Below, one piece after another: positions 16,601-23,387 of a DNA stretch of 43,094 bases (its first letter is position 1; every line of letters starts with the position of its first letter). Below the pieces are notes generated by a model. It was not told the DNA's origin, searched no databases, and saw only the letters and a list, made by a program, of their open reading frames with translations. The DNA is taken from the NCBI GenBank assembly GCA_030595835.1, contig JAUVLG010000015.1:1-43094 (forward strand), in the 5' to 3' direction. This DNA is from Candidatus Eiseniibacteriota bacterium (lineage in GTDB: Bacteria > Joyebacterota > Joyebacteria > Joyebacterales > Joyebacteraceae). The translations under genes and the position numbers were made by a program.

Positions 16601-18384
16601 AGCGCGTGACCGACGGTGTGCTCGGCAGCGCCGCTCTCTGCGCTGATAGCGGACTGTCCGAGAATACCCTGTATTATTACTACATCACCGCCGTCGATTC
16701 GTCCGGCAACCAGAGTGATGCGACGGAGGTCATTTCCATCAGTACCAATCCGCCCAGCTTGAGCGGATGGCCGCTCTCGACAGGAGGCGGCATGTACGCA
16801 AGTCCCGCGATAGCGGATCTGGACGGCGACGGCACACCTGAGGTCATCGTCGCGTCCGAGCATCTCTACGCCTGGCACGCGGACGGTGTTGAGTTGATCG
16901 ACGGTGACGGAGACGCGCGGACCTGCGGCATCTTCGAGACGGACGGTATCGGCGGCTATCGCGGCTCACCGGCCGTGGGCGAGATCGACGGCGATCCGGG
17001 AGTGGAGATCGTCGCCGCGGCGTGGGCCGACGTCGGCTTGACGGATGCCGGTGTGTACCACATCTATGCTTGGAACGCCGAGGATGGCTCGGTGGTTCCG
17101 GGCTGGCCTGCAACGACGAGGAAAGTATGCTGGGGGAGCCCGTCACTCGCAGACCTGGATGGCGACGGGTGCTCCGAGGTCGTCATCGCCTCCGCCGACG
17201 GCTTCCTCTACTGCTGGAACGGCGACGGTTCGGAGTTCATCGACGGCGACGAGAACCCCGCGACCGACGGTGTGTTCGCGAACCTGCACAGTTCATGGGT
17301 CTTCGCTTCCACGGCGGTCGCCGACCTGGATGGCGACAACGTTCTCGATCTGATCCAGCCCTCGACGAACGACAGCGTCTACGCGTTCCGCGCCGATGGC
17401 TCAAGGGTCGAGGGGTGGCCCGTGTACGTGGAGGCGCGTTCGATGTGCTCGCCGGCCGTCGGTGACGTCGACGGCGATGGTGATCTGGAGGTTCTGGTCG
17501 GCTCCAACTCCTCGGATTTCTGGCTTCTCGAGGCCGACGGCACGGTGATGGATGGGTGGCCGAGGAGCACGACCAACGTGGGTGATTTCTCGCCATCGCC
17601 GGTTCTGGCCGACATCGTTGGTGACGACTGCCTCGAGATCATTCTTGTCGGGTCGACCGGGCGGGTACTCGCCATCGACTACCTGGGCAACACGCTGCCC
17701 GGATGGCCGCAGGATCTCGGTGCCGACACGTACGCGAGCCCCGCGGTGGCCGACGTCGATGACGATCCGGAGATGGAGATAGTCGTCGGCTGTGAGAGCG
17801 GGGAGATCTACGCGTTTGACGTCGACGGCAAGATCCTCGATGGCTGGCCCATCCGGACGGACGGTCCTGTCCGCGCGTCCGCTTCCGTGTGTGACATGGA
17901 CGGCGACGGGGACAACGAAGTGATCGTTGGAGGAATGGACGGGGATGTGTACGTGTGGGATTGTGCCGGTCTCTACGAGGACGGCGCCGGTGTGGAGTGG
18001 GGCGCGTTCCTGCACGATTCCTGGAGAACGCAGCTGTACGATTTCACGGTCCCGACGGGGGTCGACGACGGAGACGATGCATCGCATGGTCTGCCGCTGA
18101 CGGTGTTGGAGCAGAATTTCCCGAACCCCTTCAATCCGGTGACAACGATCGGCTTCACGGTTCCGGGGGGAGAGGGTGCTGACGCGCATGTATCTCTCGC
18201 AATCTACGCGGTCGATGGATCACTCGTGAGAACACTGGTGAGTGAACGAAAGACACGCGGACATCATAGCGTGGTGTGGAATGGATGCGACGCTCTCGGC
18301 AACCGGGTTGCATCGGGCATCTACTTCTACCGCCTGGCTCACGAGGAGGGAGTTGAGTCGCGCAGCATGGTGCTCATGAAGTAA
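13651..18384 (+). CDS. secreted gingipain-like C25 peptidase with FG-GAP repeats and C-terminal sorting tail
   Basis: A 1577-residue secreted protease. Order: signal peptide (1-23), gingipain-type propeptide (to about 220), C25 catalytic domain (about 230-620), a transthyretin-like domain (VEGALVCVMKDDEVYE), two CARDB-like beta domains, a fibronectin III domain (ELYWTSVADPDLRGYTVQR), seven or so FG-GAP/VCBS-like repeats (SPAIADLDGDGTPEVIVAS and variants) and a FlgD/Por-secretion tail with QNFPNPFNPVTTI. The catalytic pair is likely H481 (HAGHG) and C518 (LLNCS), 37 residues apart. The tail predicts outer-membrane translocation by a type IX-like system (inference; no such system genes are in the window). 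ATG 13651 is chosen for the signal peptide; the track start is GTG 13630. Cleavage specificity cannot be told. Confidence 0.92.
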   Translation: MRKRVLASALVCCVLGNAVYSSAALTTATASFERSDISFEANRSFHNVLIDDCVTLSNVGEPDLPVRILRFVIPAEMRVEDIIFSSGDVIELPGTHRVAPAQPGTPTGVEPQWADANPDVYSIDELFPAERVEYLGDGYLGGHRIASVAVHPLQYAPLSGRLFLATDVSVELLLAPGADRSQPRGRLSARSDETYRRMVRSIVVNPEDMSDGRASHAATDSDAKGFLPRYTPSLEGSGVEYVIITSEEFEPQFQDFADWKTRLGAPAVVRTLSWIDQNYTGGVDLPERMRLFIKDAYSSWGTTHVLLGGDTGVVPKRLIKSLYQGGEMIPADIYFSSLEGDWNDDGDELFGEGWGGVTVPGDSIDLYPDVFVGRAPVSDLVELETFISKCRAYVEEPQVHFTDRNLFLAEVLFPYDWESGGFSLDGATHIMEPVLDVFPEDLHLTKLYANYLDFPESSALNSSVSIDSLEAGYNITIHAGHGSKDILRVSTNNYITMSDVSSLANSLTKSSFLWLLNCSTVAIDFDCIAERALNNPNGGAVGAFGGTRLQFPGTSKDYLWQWLDLLYAYDICDVGETCALAKAAFAAPEISGTENTHRWTQLTLLLLGDPGLPLWTSRASGLSVSHASSVTIGQTALSVTVTDGTPVEGALVCVMKDDEVYERALTGADGVADLSITPDTEGTLTISVTAQNHVPSESSVSVTVAPGAHLYVAAFGVDDDGFGESCGNNNGKVEVGESVEFGVEIQNSGAVEATSVTAFLTTSDVNVTISDSTEVIGSLMPGESAVIGAAFSFTASDVCPPEHDAVFSVELVDGASGMWTEEITVRIHRPDLGGLFLEIDDSAGDGDGTPEAGETVVLTLEIINDGTGDADAVSGMLSAPSGGMTVVDGIDVWGDVPGGATRTGSTGFQLVVGADPDELLLLELTDGYGKVWSSPLDLVAPAAPDSVWARVQGTTIELYWTSVADPDLRGYTVQRSENLAGSYERVTDGVLGSAALCADSGLSENTLYYYYITAVDSSGNQSDATEVISISTNPPSLSGWPLSTGGGMYASPAIADLDGDGTPEVIVASEHLYAWHADGVELIDGDGDARTCGIFETDGIGGYRGSPAVGEIDGDPGVEIVAAAWADVGLTDAGVYHIYAWNAEDGSVVPGWPATTRKVCWGSPSLADLDGDGCSEVVIASADGFLYCWNGDGSEFIDGDENPATDGVFANLHSSWVFASTAVADLDGDNVLDLIQPSTNDSVYAFRADGSRVEGWPVYVEARSMCSPAVGDVDGDGDLEVLVGSNSSDFWLLEADGTVMDGWPRSTTNVGDFSPSPVLADIVGDDCLEIILVGSTGRVLAIDYLGNTLPGWPQDLGADTYASPAVADVDDDPEMEIVVGCESGEIYAFDVDGKILDGWPIRTDGPVRASASVCDMDGDGDNEVIVGGMDGDVYVWDCAGLYEDGAGVEWGAFLHDSWRTQLYDFTVPTGVDDGDDASHGLPLTVLEQNFPNPFNPVTTIGFTVPGGEGADAHVSLAIYAVDGSLVRTLVSERKTRGHHSVVWNGCDALGNRVASGIYFYRLAHEEGVESRSMVLMK

Positions 18385-18512
18385 ATGACGCGGCGCCGCC
18401 GGCACGCAGCAGCGGCGGGCACGCGGCTGCTGCCGGGGCGCGGCAGCGGCGGGCAGATGGCCACAGAGGACGGCGAGAGAAGATCGGCATCGGATAGTGG
18501 CGATGCGGGAGA

Positions 18513-18546
18513 AGAGGGGAGGGGTCCTAAGGGGCTCCTCCCTCTC
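18513..18546 (+). terminator. candidate terminator after the C25 peptidase gene
   Basis: AGAGGGGAGGGGTCC and GGGGCTCCTCCCTCT can fold into an imperfect stem with one bulge and a short loop (TAA). It lies 130 nt after the protease stop. A GCAGCAG/CTGCTGC pair (18406-18412, 18427-18433) lies nearer but is weaker. Confidence 0.45.
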
Positions 18547-18621
18547 TCGTGCGCTGCACCCTGTCGACCACTGCGCACGGCCGGTCTCGTCCCACCGCGG
18601 TCATTTCCATCCCACCTTGGT

Positions 18622-18697
18622 CCCCCACACGGCCTGACGGCCCCCACATGGCCTGACAGCCCACACATGGCCCGATAGCTCCCACATCCCCTGGCAG
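18622..18697. repeat. four tandem 19-bp repeats containing CCCAC
   Basis: Four imperfect 19-bp units lie end to end: 18622-18640 (CCCCCACACGGCCTGACGG), 18641-18659, 18660-18678 and 18679-18697. Each contains CCCAC, and two more CCCAC lie just upstream at 18591 and 18611. The array is 100-200 bp upstream of the mraZ promoter. CCCAC is the reverse complement of GTGGG, the core of the MraZ-type boxes further down. Confidence 0.8.
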
Positions 18698-18798
18698 CTC
18701 CCGTCACCCTCGGTAAAGCTCTGCTTGCCGGGTAAAGGTACGTTCGTGCGGTCGCCGCTTGCAACCCACGAAATCGGCCTTTCTCCGCGCATTTCTGC

Positions 18799-18827
18799 TT
18801 GACAGGACCGAGCCTTGCACATACTCT
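18799..18827 (+). promoter_or_regulatory. promoter of mraZ / dcw cluster
   Basis: TTGACA (18799-18804, perfect -35), a 17-bp spacer and TACTCT (18822-18827, weaker -10). The predicted start is near 18834, inside the first GAAGTGGG box. Confidence 0.7.
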
Positions 18828-18830
18828 CTG

Positions 18831-18860
18831 CCGAAGTGGGCCGAAGTGGGATGAAGTGGG
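18831..18860 (+). promoter_or_regulatory. MraZ operator: three GAAGTGGG boxes at 10-bp spacing
   Basis: CCGAAGTGGG, CCGAAGTGGG and ATGAAGTGGG follow one another exactly every 10 bp. MraZ of other bacteria binds three or more direct repeats with a TGGG (E. coli) or AAAGTG-like (mollicute) core repeated each helical turn in front of its own gene. The position across the predicted start site fits autorepression. Confidence 0.85.
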
Positions 18861-18896
18861 TTGACTCGGCCAGCTCGCGGATGGGGAGGGGCACTC

Positions 18897-19358
18897 TTGG
18901 CTTCGTACTACGGTTCGTATCTTCACACGGTCGACACGAAGGGGCGCGTCTCGATTCCTTCCGAAATGCGGAAGGCGAGTGGCGATGTCTTCGTGCTGAC
19001 GCGTGGCTTCGAAGAGTGCCTCAACCTCTACCCTGCCGACGAGTGGGAGCTTGTGGAGCGTGAGCTCAAGTCCCTCCGCACGACGTCGAGGGAAGCGCGC
19101 TACTACGTGAGACAGATGATGTCGACTGTCAGGAGAGTCGTTGTCGACGGACACGGGCGCATCACGATCCCACAATGGCACCGCGAGTTCGCGGGCCTCG
19201 GTGGGGAGGCGCTCGTCAACGGAGTGCTCGAGCACATCGAGATCTGGAATGCCGAGAGATACGAGAACTACTCGGAAGGCTACGACGAATCCTACGAGGA
19301 CGTGGCCGAGACCGTCTGGAAGCACGCTAAGGGCAAGGCCGACGCGGCCGGGGAGTAG
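18897..19358 (+). CDS. mraZ: transcriptional regulator MraZ
   Basis: A 153-residue ring-forming DNA-binding protein with two AbrB-like half-domains. Each half has the family signature: DTKGRVSIP near residues 13-21 and DGHGRITIP near 83-91. MraZ controls the dcw cluster, usually as an autorepressor. TTG 18897 is preferred to the track's TTG 18861: GGGGAGG lies 7-8 nt upstream and the protein then begins with ASYYGSYLHTVD, the family norm. The longer start would also begin inside the operator's 3' edge. The C-terminal tail after about residue 130 is Glu/Tyr-rich (YENYSEGYDESYEDV) and somewhat longer than in E. coli MraZ. It heads the whole cluster. Confidence 0.95.
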   Translation: MASYYGSYLHTVDTKGRVSIPSEMRKASGDVFVLTRGFEECLNLYPADEWELVERELKSLRTTSREARYYVRQMMSTVRRVVVDGHGRITIPQWHREFAGLGGEALVNGVLEHIEIWNAERYENYSEGYDESYEDVAETVWKHAKGKADAAGE

Positions 19359-19435
19359 GTTGGCGTCGCGCGAGCAGGCGACGATCTGGTCAGTTTGGGT
19401 GTGCCCTTGAAGAGTAGGCGAGGAGAGTCCCCCCT

Positions 19436-19786
19436 GTGACGATACGATCGACACTGACAGAGCATGTCGCGGTGGTCGAGATGGCAGGTAACATGGCCGC
19501 CATCGACCTTTCCAGGCTCCACAGTCACCTCATCGATCTGCTGAGTGCCCGGCGGAAGCGAATCGTCCTGGACTTCCAGGACGTCGAGCACGTCAGCTAT
19601 CAGGACGCGTCACACCTTGCGGGGGAGTTTGAGCTCGTCCGCTCTCACAACGGAAACATGAAGGTCGCCGGCTTGAGTCCGTACGTCAGGAACATCCTGG
19701 TGTTCGCGGGTCTCTCCGACTTCCTTGATGCGAATACATACGGATTCGGAACGCTGGGACCCGCCCGCACGCCGCAGGCGAGCTGA
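19436..19786 (+). CDS. single-domain STAS protein (anti-sigma factor antagonist-like)
   Basis: A 116-residue protein that is almost entirely one STAS domain: VAVVEMAGNMAAIDLSRLHSHL, then KRIVLDFQDVEHVSYQDAS, then MKVAGLSPYVRNILVFAGL. In SpoIIAA-type antagonists a serine following D-x in the loop before helix 2 is phosphorylated by a partner kinase; here the motif reads Q-D-A-S-H-L, so the serine is kept. GTG 19436 with GGAGAG upstream is the likely start. It lies 77 nt after mraZ and 71 nt before rsmH on the same strand, inside the cluster. No anti-sigma kinase, phosphatase or sigma factor gene is present nearby. It could instead be a membrane- or divisome-associated STAS protein such as MlaB-like. 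Confidence 0.8.
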   Translation: MTIRSTLTEHVAVVEMAGNMAAIDLSRLHSHLIDLLSARRKRIVLDFQDVEHVSYQDASHLAGEFELVRSHNGNMKVAGLSPYVRNILVFAGLSDFLDANTYGFGTLGPARTPQAS

Positions 19787-19857
19787 CCATTGCCAGCGCC
19801 GAACCCGAGTTCGAAGTAATCGTCGTACCGCGTACCGCCACTAACAACGAGAAACAG

Positions 19858-20787
19858 ATGAGTGAGCACCTGCCGGTCATGGCCGCCGAGGTGGTCGAGT
19901 TCTTGGTAACTCGGACCAACGGGGGCTACATCGATTGCACCGTCGGCGCGGGCGGGCATGCGCGTTTCATTCTGAGCAGCGCGACGGAGGGCAGGCTCCT
20001 TGGACTCGACCTCGACAGTGAAGCCTTAGCTTCGGCCGGTGCCGGGCTCGCGGCCTTCGGCGGAAGGGCGGAGCTGGTGAGAGGCAATTTCTCAGACCTG
20101 GCCGCCATCGCTGACGAGTACGATTTCCGTGACGTCGACGGCGTTCTCTTCGACCTCGGGTTCTCGTCGATGCAGCTCGACGACCCCACGCGGGGCTTCA
20201 GCTACCTGAACGATGGGCCCATCGACATGAGACTGGACACCGAGGGTGCGACGACCGCCGGTGCGCTGCTCGCGAAAGTGAACGAACGGGATCTTGCGCA
20301 GATCTTCTTCGACTTCGGAGAGGAGAGACGTGCCCGCCCGATCGCTCGCTCGATCGTCAGGGCCAGAGAGAAAGGGAAGCTGACGACCACGTTCCACCTC
20401 GCGGCCGCGGTGATGGCTACGAAGCCGAAGAACAAGAACAAGACCCTGTCGCGGGTATTCCAGGCGCTTCGGATAGCCGTGAACGGAGAGCTCGACAATC
20501 TCAAGTCGGGCCTCGCGGCTGCCGTGGACATCCTCAGGCCTGGAGGGAGAGTCGTCGTCATTTCGTATCACTCGCTCGAGGACAGGATCGTCAAGCGGCA
20601 TTTCGTCGGCTGCGAGAACCCCTGCACGTGTCCGAGGGACATCCCGGAATGTGTGTGCGGGAAGAAGCCGACGCTCAAAATAGTCACGCGGAAGATCATC
20701 CGGCCGCGCTACGCGGAGATCGTATCGAACCCCAGGGCGCGCTCGGGCAAGATGCGTGTCGCCGAGAAGCTGGAGACGGAGAACTGA
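19858..20787 (+). CDS. rsmH: 16S rRNA (cytosine1402-N4)-methyltransferase RsmH
   Basis: A 309-residue SAM-dependent methyltransferase that modifies C1402 in the 30S decoding centre. The family marks are all present: HLPVMAAEVVEFL at the N-terminus, DCTVGAGGHA (SAM-binding glycine motif), DLGFSSMQLDDPTRGFSY, the inserted helical domain, TRVFQALRIAVNGEL-type motif (SRVFQALRIAVNGEL) and ISYHSLEDRIVKRHF. Near the C-terminus is a cysteine cluster (CENPCTCPRDIPECVCG), seen in many RsmH proteins and possibly metal-binding. ATG 19858 places the HLPVM segment at its normal distance from the N-terminus; the ribosome binding site is weak (GAGA). The stop overlaps the next ATG (TGATG). Confidence 0.97.
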   Translation: MSEHLPVMAAEVVEFLVTRTNGGYIDCTVGAGGHARFILSSATEGRLLGLDLDSEALASAGAGLAAFGGRAELVRGNFSDLAAIADEYDFRDVDGVLFDLGFSSMQLDDPTRGFSYLNDGPIDMRLDTEGATTAGALLAKVNERDLAQIFFDFGEERRARPIARSIVRAREKGKLTTTFHLAAAVMATKPKNKNKTLSRVFQALRIAVNGELDNLKSGLAAAVDILRPGGRVVVISYHSLEDRIVKRHFVGCENPCTCPRDIPECVCGKKPTLKIVTRKIIRPRYAEIVSNPRARSGKMRVAEKLETEN

Positions 20788-21263
20788 TGTCGAAGTGCCC
20801 CAGGATCCTCAGAAGGAAGCCGGGGAGCGCAGGTGCCCTGCGAGGCACGCTGCTGCGTCCTGCCGCCCTGCGAGCGATGCTGAAGCGAGTGGGGGTCCCG
20901 AGGCGACTAACGACCGGGCTCCTTGGGTCGCTTCACACCAGGGGATTCGTGCTCTGGACCGCGACTCTCATCACCGGGATTCTGTGTGTTTCACAGCACG
21001 TCTATTCGGCGAAGCTGGCCGAGCAGATCGTGGACCTGAGAGGGGACCGCGAGGTCCTGGAGGCCGAGATCGGGTTCCTGATGATGGAGTGCGCCCGGCT
21101 CTCGGGCCGGGAGAGGATAGAGGAATACGCCGCGGAGCGGCTCGGGATGCGATACCCGGAAGCGCACGAGGTCGTGCGGCTCGGGGACGGGATCGAGAAT
21201 CCATGGGACCGCTGGGGTGACGACCTCGTGGAGGGAAGCACGGTTGCTGTCAACGACGGGTAG
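20787..21263 (+). CDS. ftsL: FtsL-like septum protein
   Basis: A 158-residue bitopic membrane protein. The N-terminal 50 residues are basic and cytoplasmic; one transmembrane helix (FVLWTATLITGILCVSQHV) is followed by a leucine/glutamate-rich coiled coil (KLAEQIVDLRGDREVLEAEIGFLMMECARL). Then comes the ERIEEYAAERLGMRYPEAHEVV segment typical of FtsL ends. FtsL joins FtsB and FtsQ to activate FtsW-FtsI. Sequence is poorly conserved in this family, so the call rests on topology and on its place between rsmH and ftsI. ATG 20787 overlaps the rsmH stop by one base. The track ORF starts earlier, inside rsmH. The last ~20 residues overlap the start of ftsI. Confidence 0.88.
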   Translation: MSKCPRILRRKPGSAGALRGTLLRPAALRAMLKRVGVPRRLTTGLLGSLHTRGFVLWTATLITGILCVSQHVYSAKLAEQIVDLRGDREVLEAEIGFLMMECARLSGRERIEEYAAERLGMRYPEAHEVVRLGDGIENPWDRWGDDLVEGSTVAVNDG

Positions 21264-23364
21264 GCACAGCGGGATACAGACCGGGCGCCTGAGGACCGCG
21301 CTCGTCACAGGCCTGGCGGTCTGGGCGATAGTGATCCTGAGGCTTGTGATGATCCAGCTCGTCCGCGCGCCGGGACTCGCCGAGTACGCGAAGCATCAGC
21401 ACATCGAGCCCGTGAGCCTCTCAGCCGATCGCGGGACGATCTACGATCGGAACATGATCCCGCTTACGGACAACCTGACCGTGCAGTCCGCATGCGCCTA
21501 CCCCAAGAAGATAGAATCGCCGTCGGCGGTGGCGCGTCAACTGGCCCGGACGCTTGGTGGCAGCTACGACGGTTACCTGAGGCAGCTTCGGAAGGACAAG
21601 AGCTTCGTGTGGATCGAGCGCCAGCTCTCACCGTCGAGGTCGGCCGCGCTCCGGGAGCTGGACCTGCCCGGCATAGGTTTCCATACCGAGAGCAAAAGGG
21701 TGCACCTGCTTGGCGAGACGGGATGTCACGTCGTCGGCATGACCGACATCGACGGGTGCGGGCTCGAAGGCATGGAGAAGGAGCTGGATGAACTCCTGAC
21801 CGGCGCCAAGGCGACCGTCTACTACTGTCTGGACAGCGCCAATCGCAGGACGCCGGTGCCCGCGTGCACGAAGGTCGTGCCGAAGGACGGCATGTCGGTC
21901 GTGCTCACCCTGGACAGCCACCTGCAGAGCATCGTTGAGGTCGAACTCGAGCGCGGGATCCGCGAACACAACGCCGCGCGGGGAATCGCGATAGTCCAGG
22001 ATCCGTGGACAGGCGAGATCCTGGCGATGGCCAACTGGCCGAGGTTCGATCCGGACCGTCCGGAGCTCTACTCGGTCGAAAGCAGGAAGAACAGGGCCGT
22101 CACCGATCAGTTCGAGCCCGGTTCGACGTTCAAGCTCATCACGGCCGCCGCCGCCCTCTCAACCGGCAGCGCCGACACAAACTCGGTCTACTACGCGTGC
22201 CGGGGTTCGAAGGACTACGGCAGGTTCACGATCCACGACGTGAAAGAGATGGGGTGGCTGGACTTCGAGCACGCGTTCGCCAAGTCAAGCAACGTCTGCT
22301 TCGCCGAGATCGCCTACGGAGTCGGTGCCATACCGCTCTACTCGTTTGCGAGGGACTTCGGGTTCGGTTGTAGAACGGGCATTTCTCTGCCCGGCGAGGT
22401 CCGCGGCCTTTTGCACGAGCCGAACGAATGGTCTCCGAGGTCGGTTCCGACCATCGGTATCGGGCAGGAGGTGGCCGTCACGGCTCTGCAGCTGGTCGGG
22501 GCGTACAGCGCGATCGCGAACGGCGGGTATCTGATGGAACCCAAGATCATCAAGTCGATCCTCTCGGATGACGGTCGGATCGTTGAGGACGCGCGGTGGA
22601 GCGTCGTGCGCCAGGTGGTCAAGCCTGAGGCGGCCGCGACTCTTAAGGAGCTCCTGGCGTACGTCACCGAGTACGGTACCGGCAAGAACGCGCGGGTTGC
22701 CGAGCTCGCCGTGTCGGGCAAGACGGGCACGGCCCAGAAGGCGGCATCGGGCTCGCGACGCTACGACCCCGGGAAGTGGGTCGCCTCGTTCGTTGGAATG
22801 GCCCCGGCCGACGATCCCCAGTTGGTCTGTCTTGTAGTGATCGACGAGCCGGATGGTCGCGGGCTTGGCGGCGAGGTCGCGGCGCCGGTCTTCGCCAGGA
22901 TCATGGAGCGGATCATCAGAGGGTCCGGCCACGAGTACCTGCTTCACGGTCGCGGCGACTACGTGGAGTCCCAGCGGGAGCCGGGGCGCCTCGACAGGAC
23001 GGTGTGGGCACGTGCGGGACACGCGTCGGGCTCGGGTAGGGGGGAGCAGTGGGATGTGGTACCGGCCTCGTACGATCCCTCTGAGGAGCGCACCGCGGCC
23101 TCGGCAGCTGATTACCTGGACTCCGCCCGCGGTGGTCTGGTTCGAACCGGGCGCGGGGGCATTGTGGTAGTCCCGACCGTTGAGTCGGAAGAAGTTGAGA
23201 TCCCGGACTTCCGGGGCATGAGCGTGAGGCTGGCCAGGCAGACGGCCGCCTCGCTCGGACTCACGCTCACGTTCCGTGGGAACGGCAGGGTGATAGAGCA
23301 GTCCCCCAGGCCCGGACACATCGTCCGGTCGGGACACGGCATTGACGTGCGGTGTTGCCCGTAG
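21244..23364 (+). CDS. ftsI: septal peptidoglycan transpeptidase FtsI (PBP3-like) with PASTA domain
   Basis: A 706-residue class B penicillin-binding protein that cross-links septal peptidoglycan. One N-terminal membrane helix (ALVTGLAVWAIVILRLVMI), the dimerisation region (ADRGTIYDRN), then the transpeptidase with all three motifs: STFK near residue 295 (nucleophilic serine), SSN near 349 and KTG near 494. A Gly/Arg/Asp-rich linker of about 85 residues follows, then one PASTA domain (VEIPDFRGMSVRLARQTAASL). TTG 21244 is preferred to the track's GTG 21217 because GGAGGG lies 8 nt upstream; this leaves a 20-nt overlap with ftsL. PASTA domains on FtsI are common outside proteobacteria. It works with FtsW encoded about 5.6 kb downstream. 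Confidence 0.95.
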   Translation: MLSTTGRHSGIQTGRLRTALVTGLAVWAIVILRLVMIQLVRAPGLAEYAKHQHIEPVSLSADRGTIYDRNMIPLTDNLTVQSACAYPKKIESPSAVARQLARTLGGSYDGYLRQLRKDKSFVWIERQLSPSRSAALRELDLPGIGFHTESKRVHLLGETGCHVVGMTDIDGCGLEGMEKELDELLTGAKATVYYCLDSANRRTPVPACTKVVPKDGMSVVLTLDSHLQSIVEVELERGIREHNAARGIAIVQDPWTGEILAMANWPRFDPDRPELYSVESRKNRAVTDQFEPGSTFKLITAAAALSTGSADTNSVYYACRGSKDYGRFTIHDVKEMGWLDFEHAFAKSSNVCFAEIAYGVGAIPLYSFARDFGFGCRTGISLPGEVRGLLHEPNEWSPRSVPTIGIGQEVAVTALQLVGAYSAIANGGYLMEPKIIKSILSDDGRIVEDARWSVVRQVVKPEAAATLKELLAYVTEYGTGKNARVAELAVSGKTGTAQKAASGSRRYDPGKWVASFVGMAPADDPQLVCLVVIDEPDGRGLGGEVAAPVFARIMERIIRGSGHEYLLHGRGDYVESQREPGRLDRTVWARAGHASGSGRGEQWDVVPASYDPSEERTAASAADYLDSARGGLVRTGRGGIVVVPTVESEEVEIPDFRGMSVRLARQTAASLGLTLTFRGNGRVIEQSPRPGHIVRSGHGIDVRCCP

Positions 23365-23387
23365 GGCGGTCTGGAGATGCAGCAGCG

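Larger units (their letters stand above)
18385..18896. other. 512-bp intergenic region before the dcw cluster
   Basis: It holds, in order, GC-rich inverted repeats and a candidate terminator after the protease gene, an array of CCCAC-containing repeats, the mraZ promoter, three GAAGTGGG boxes and the mraZ leader, each listed separately. No coding gene is credible here: ORFs 18385-18678 and 18601-18894 are low-complexity shadows. Confidence 0.7.

Noticed and set aside
18622-18697. Possible CRISPR array
   Set aside because: The 19-bp units lie end to end with no spacers, are imperfect, and no cas genes are present.
18385-18894. ORFs 18385-18678 (plus) and 18601-18894 (minus)
   Set aside because: They run through terminator-like repeats and the MraZ operator and show no protein character.
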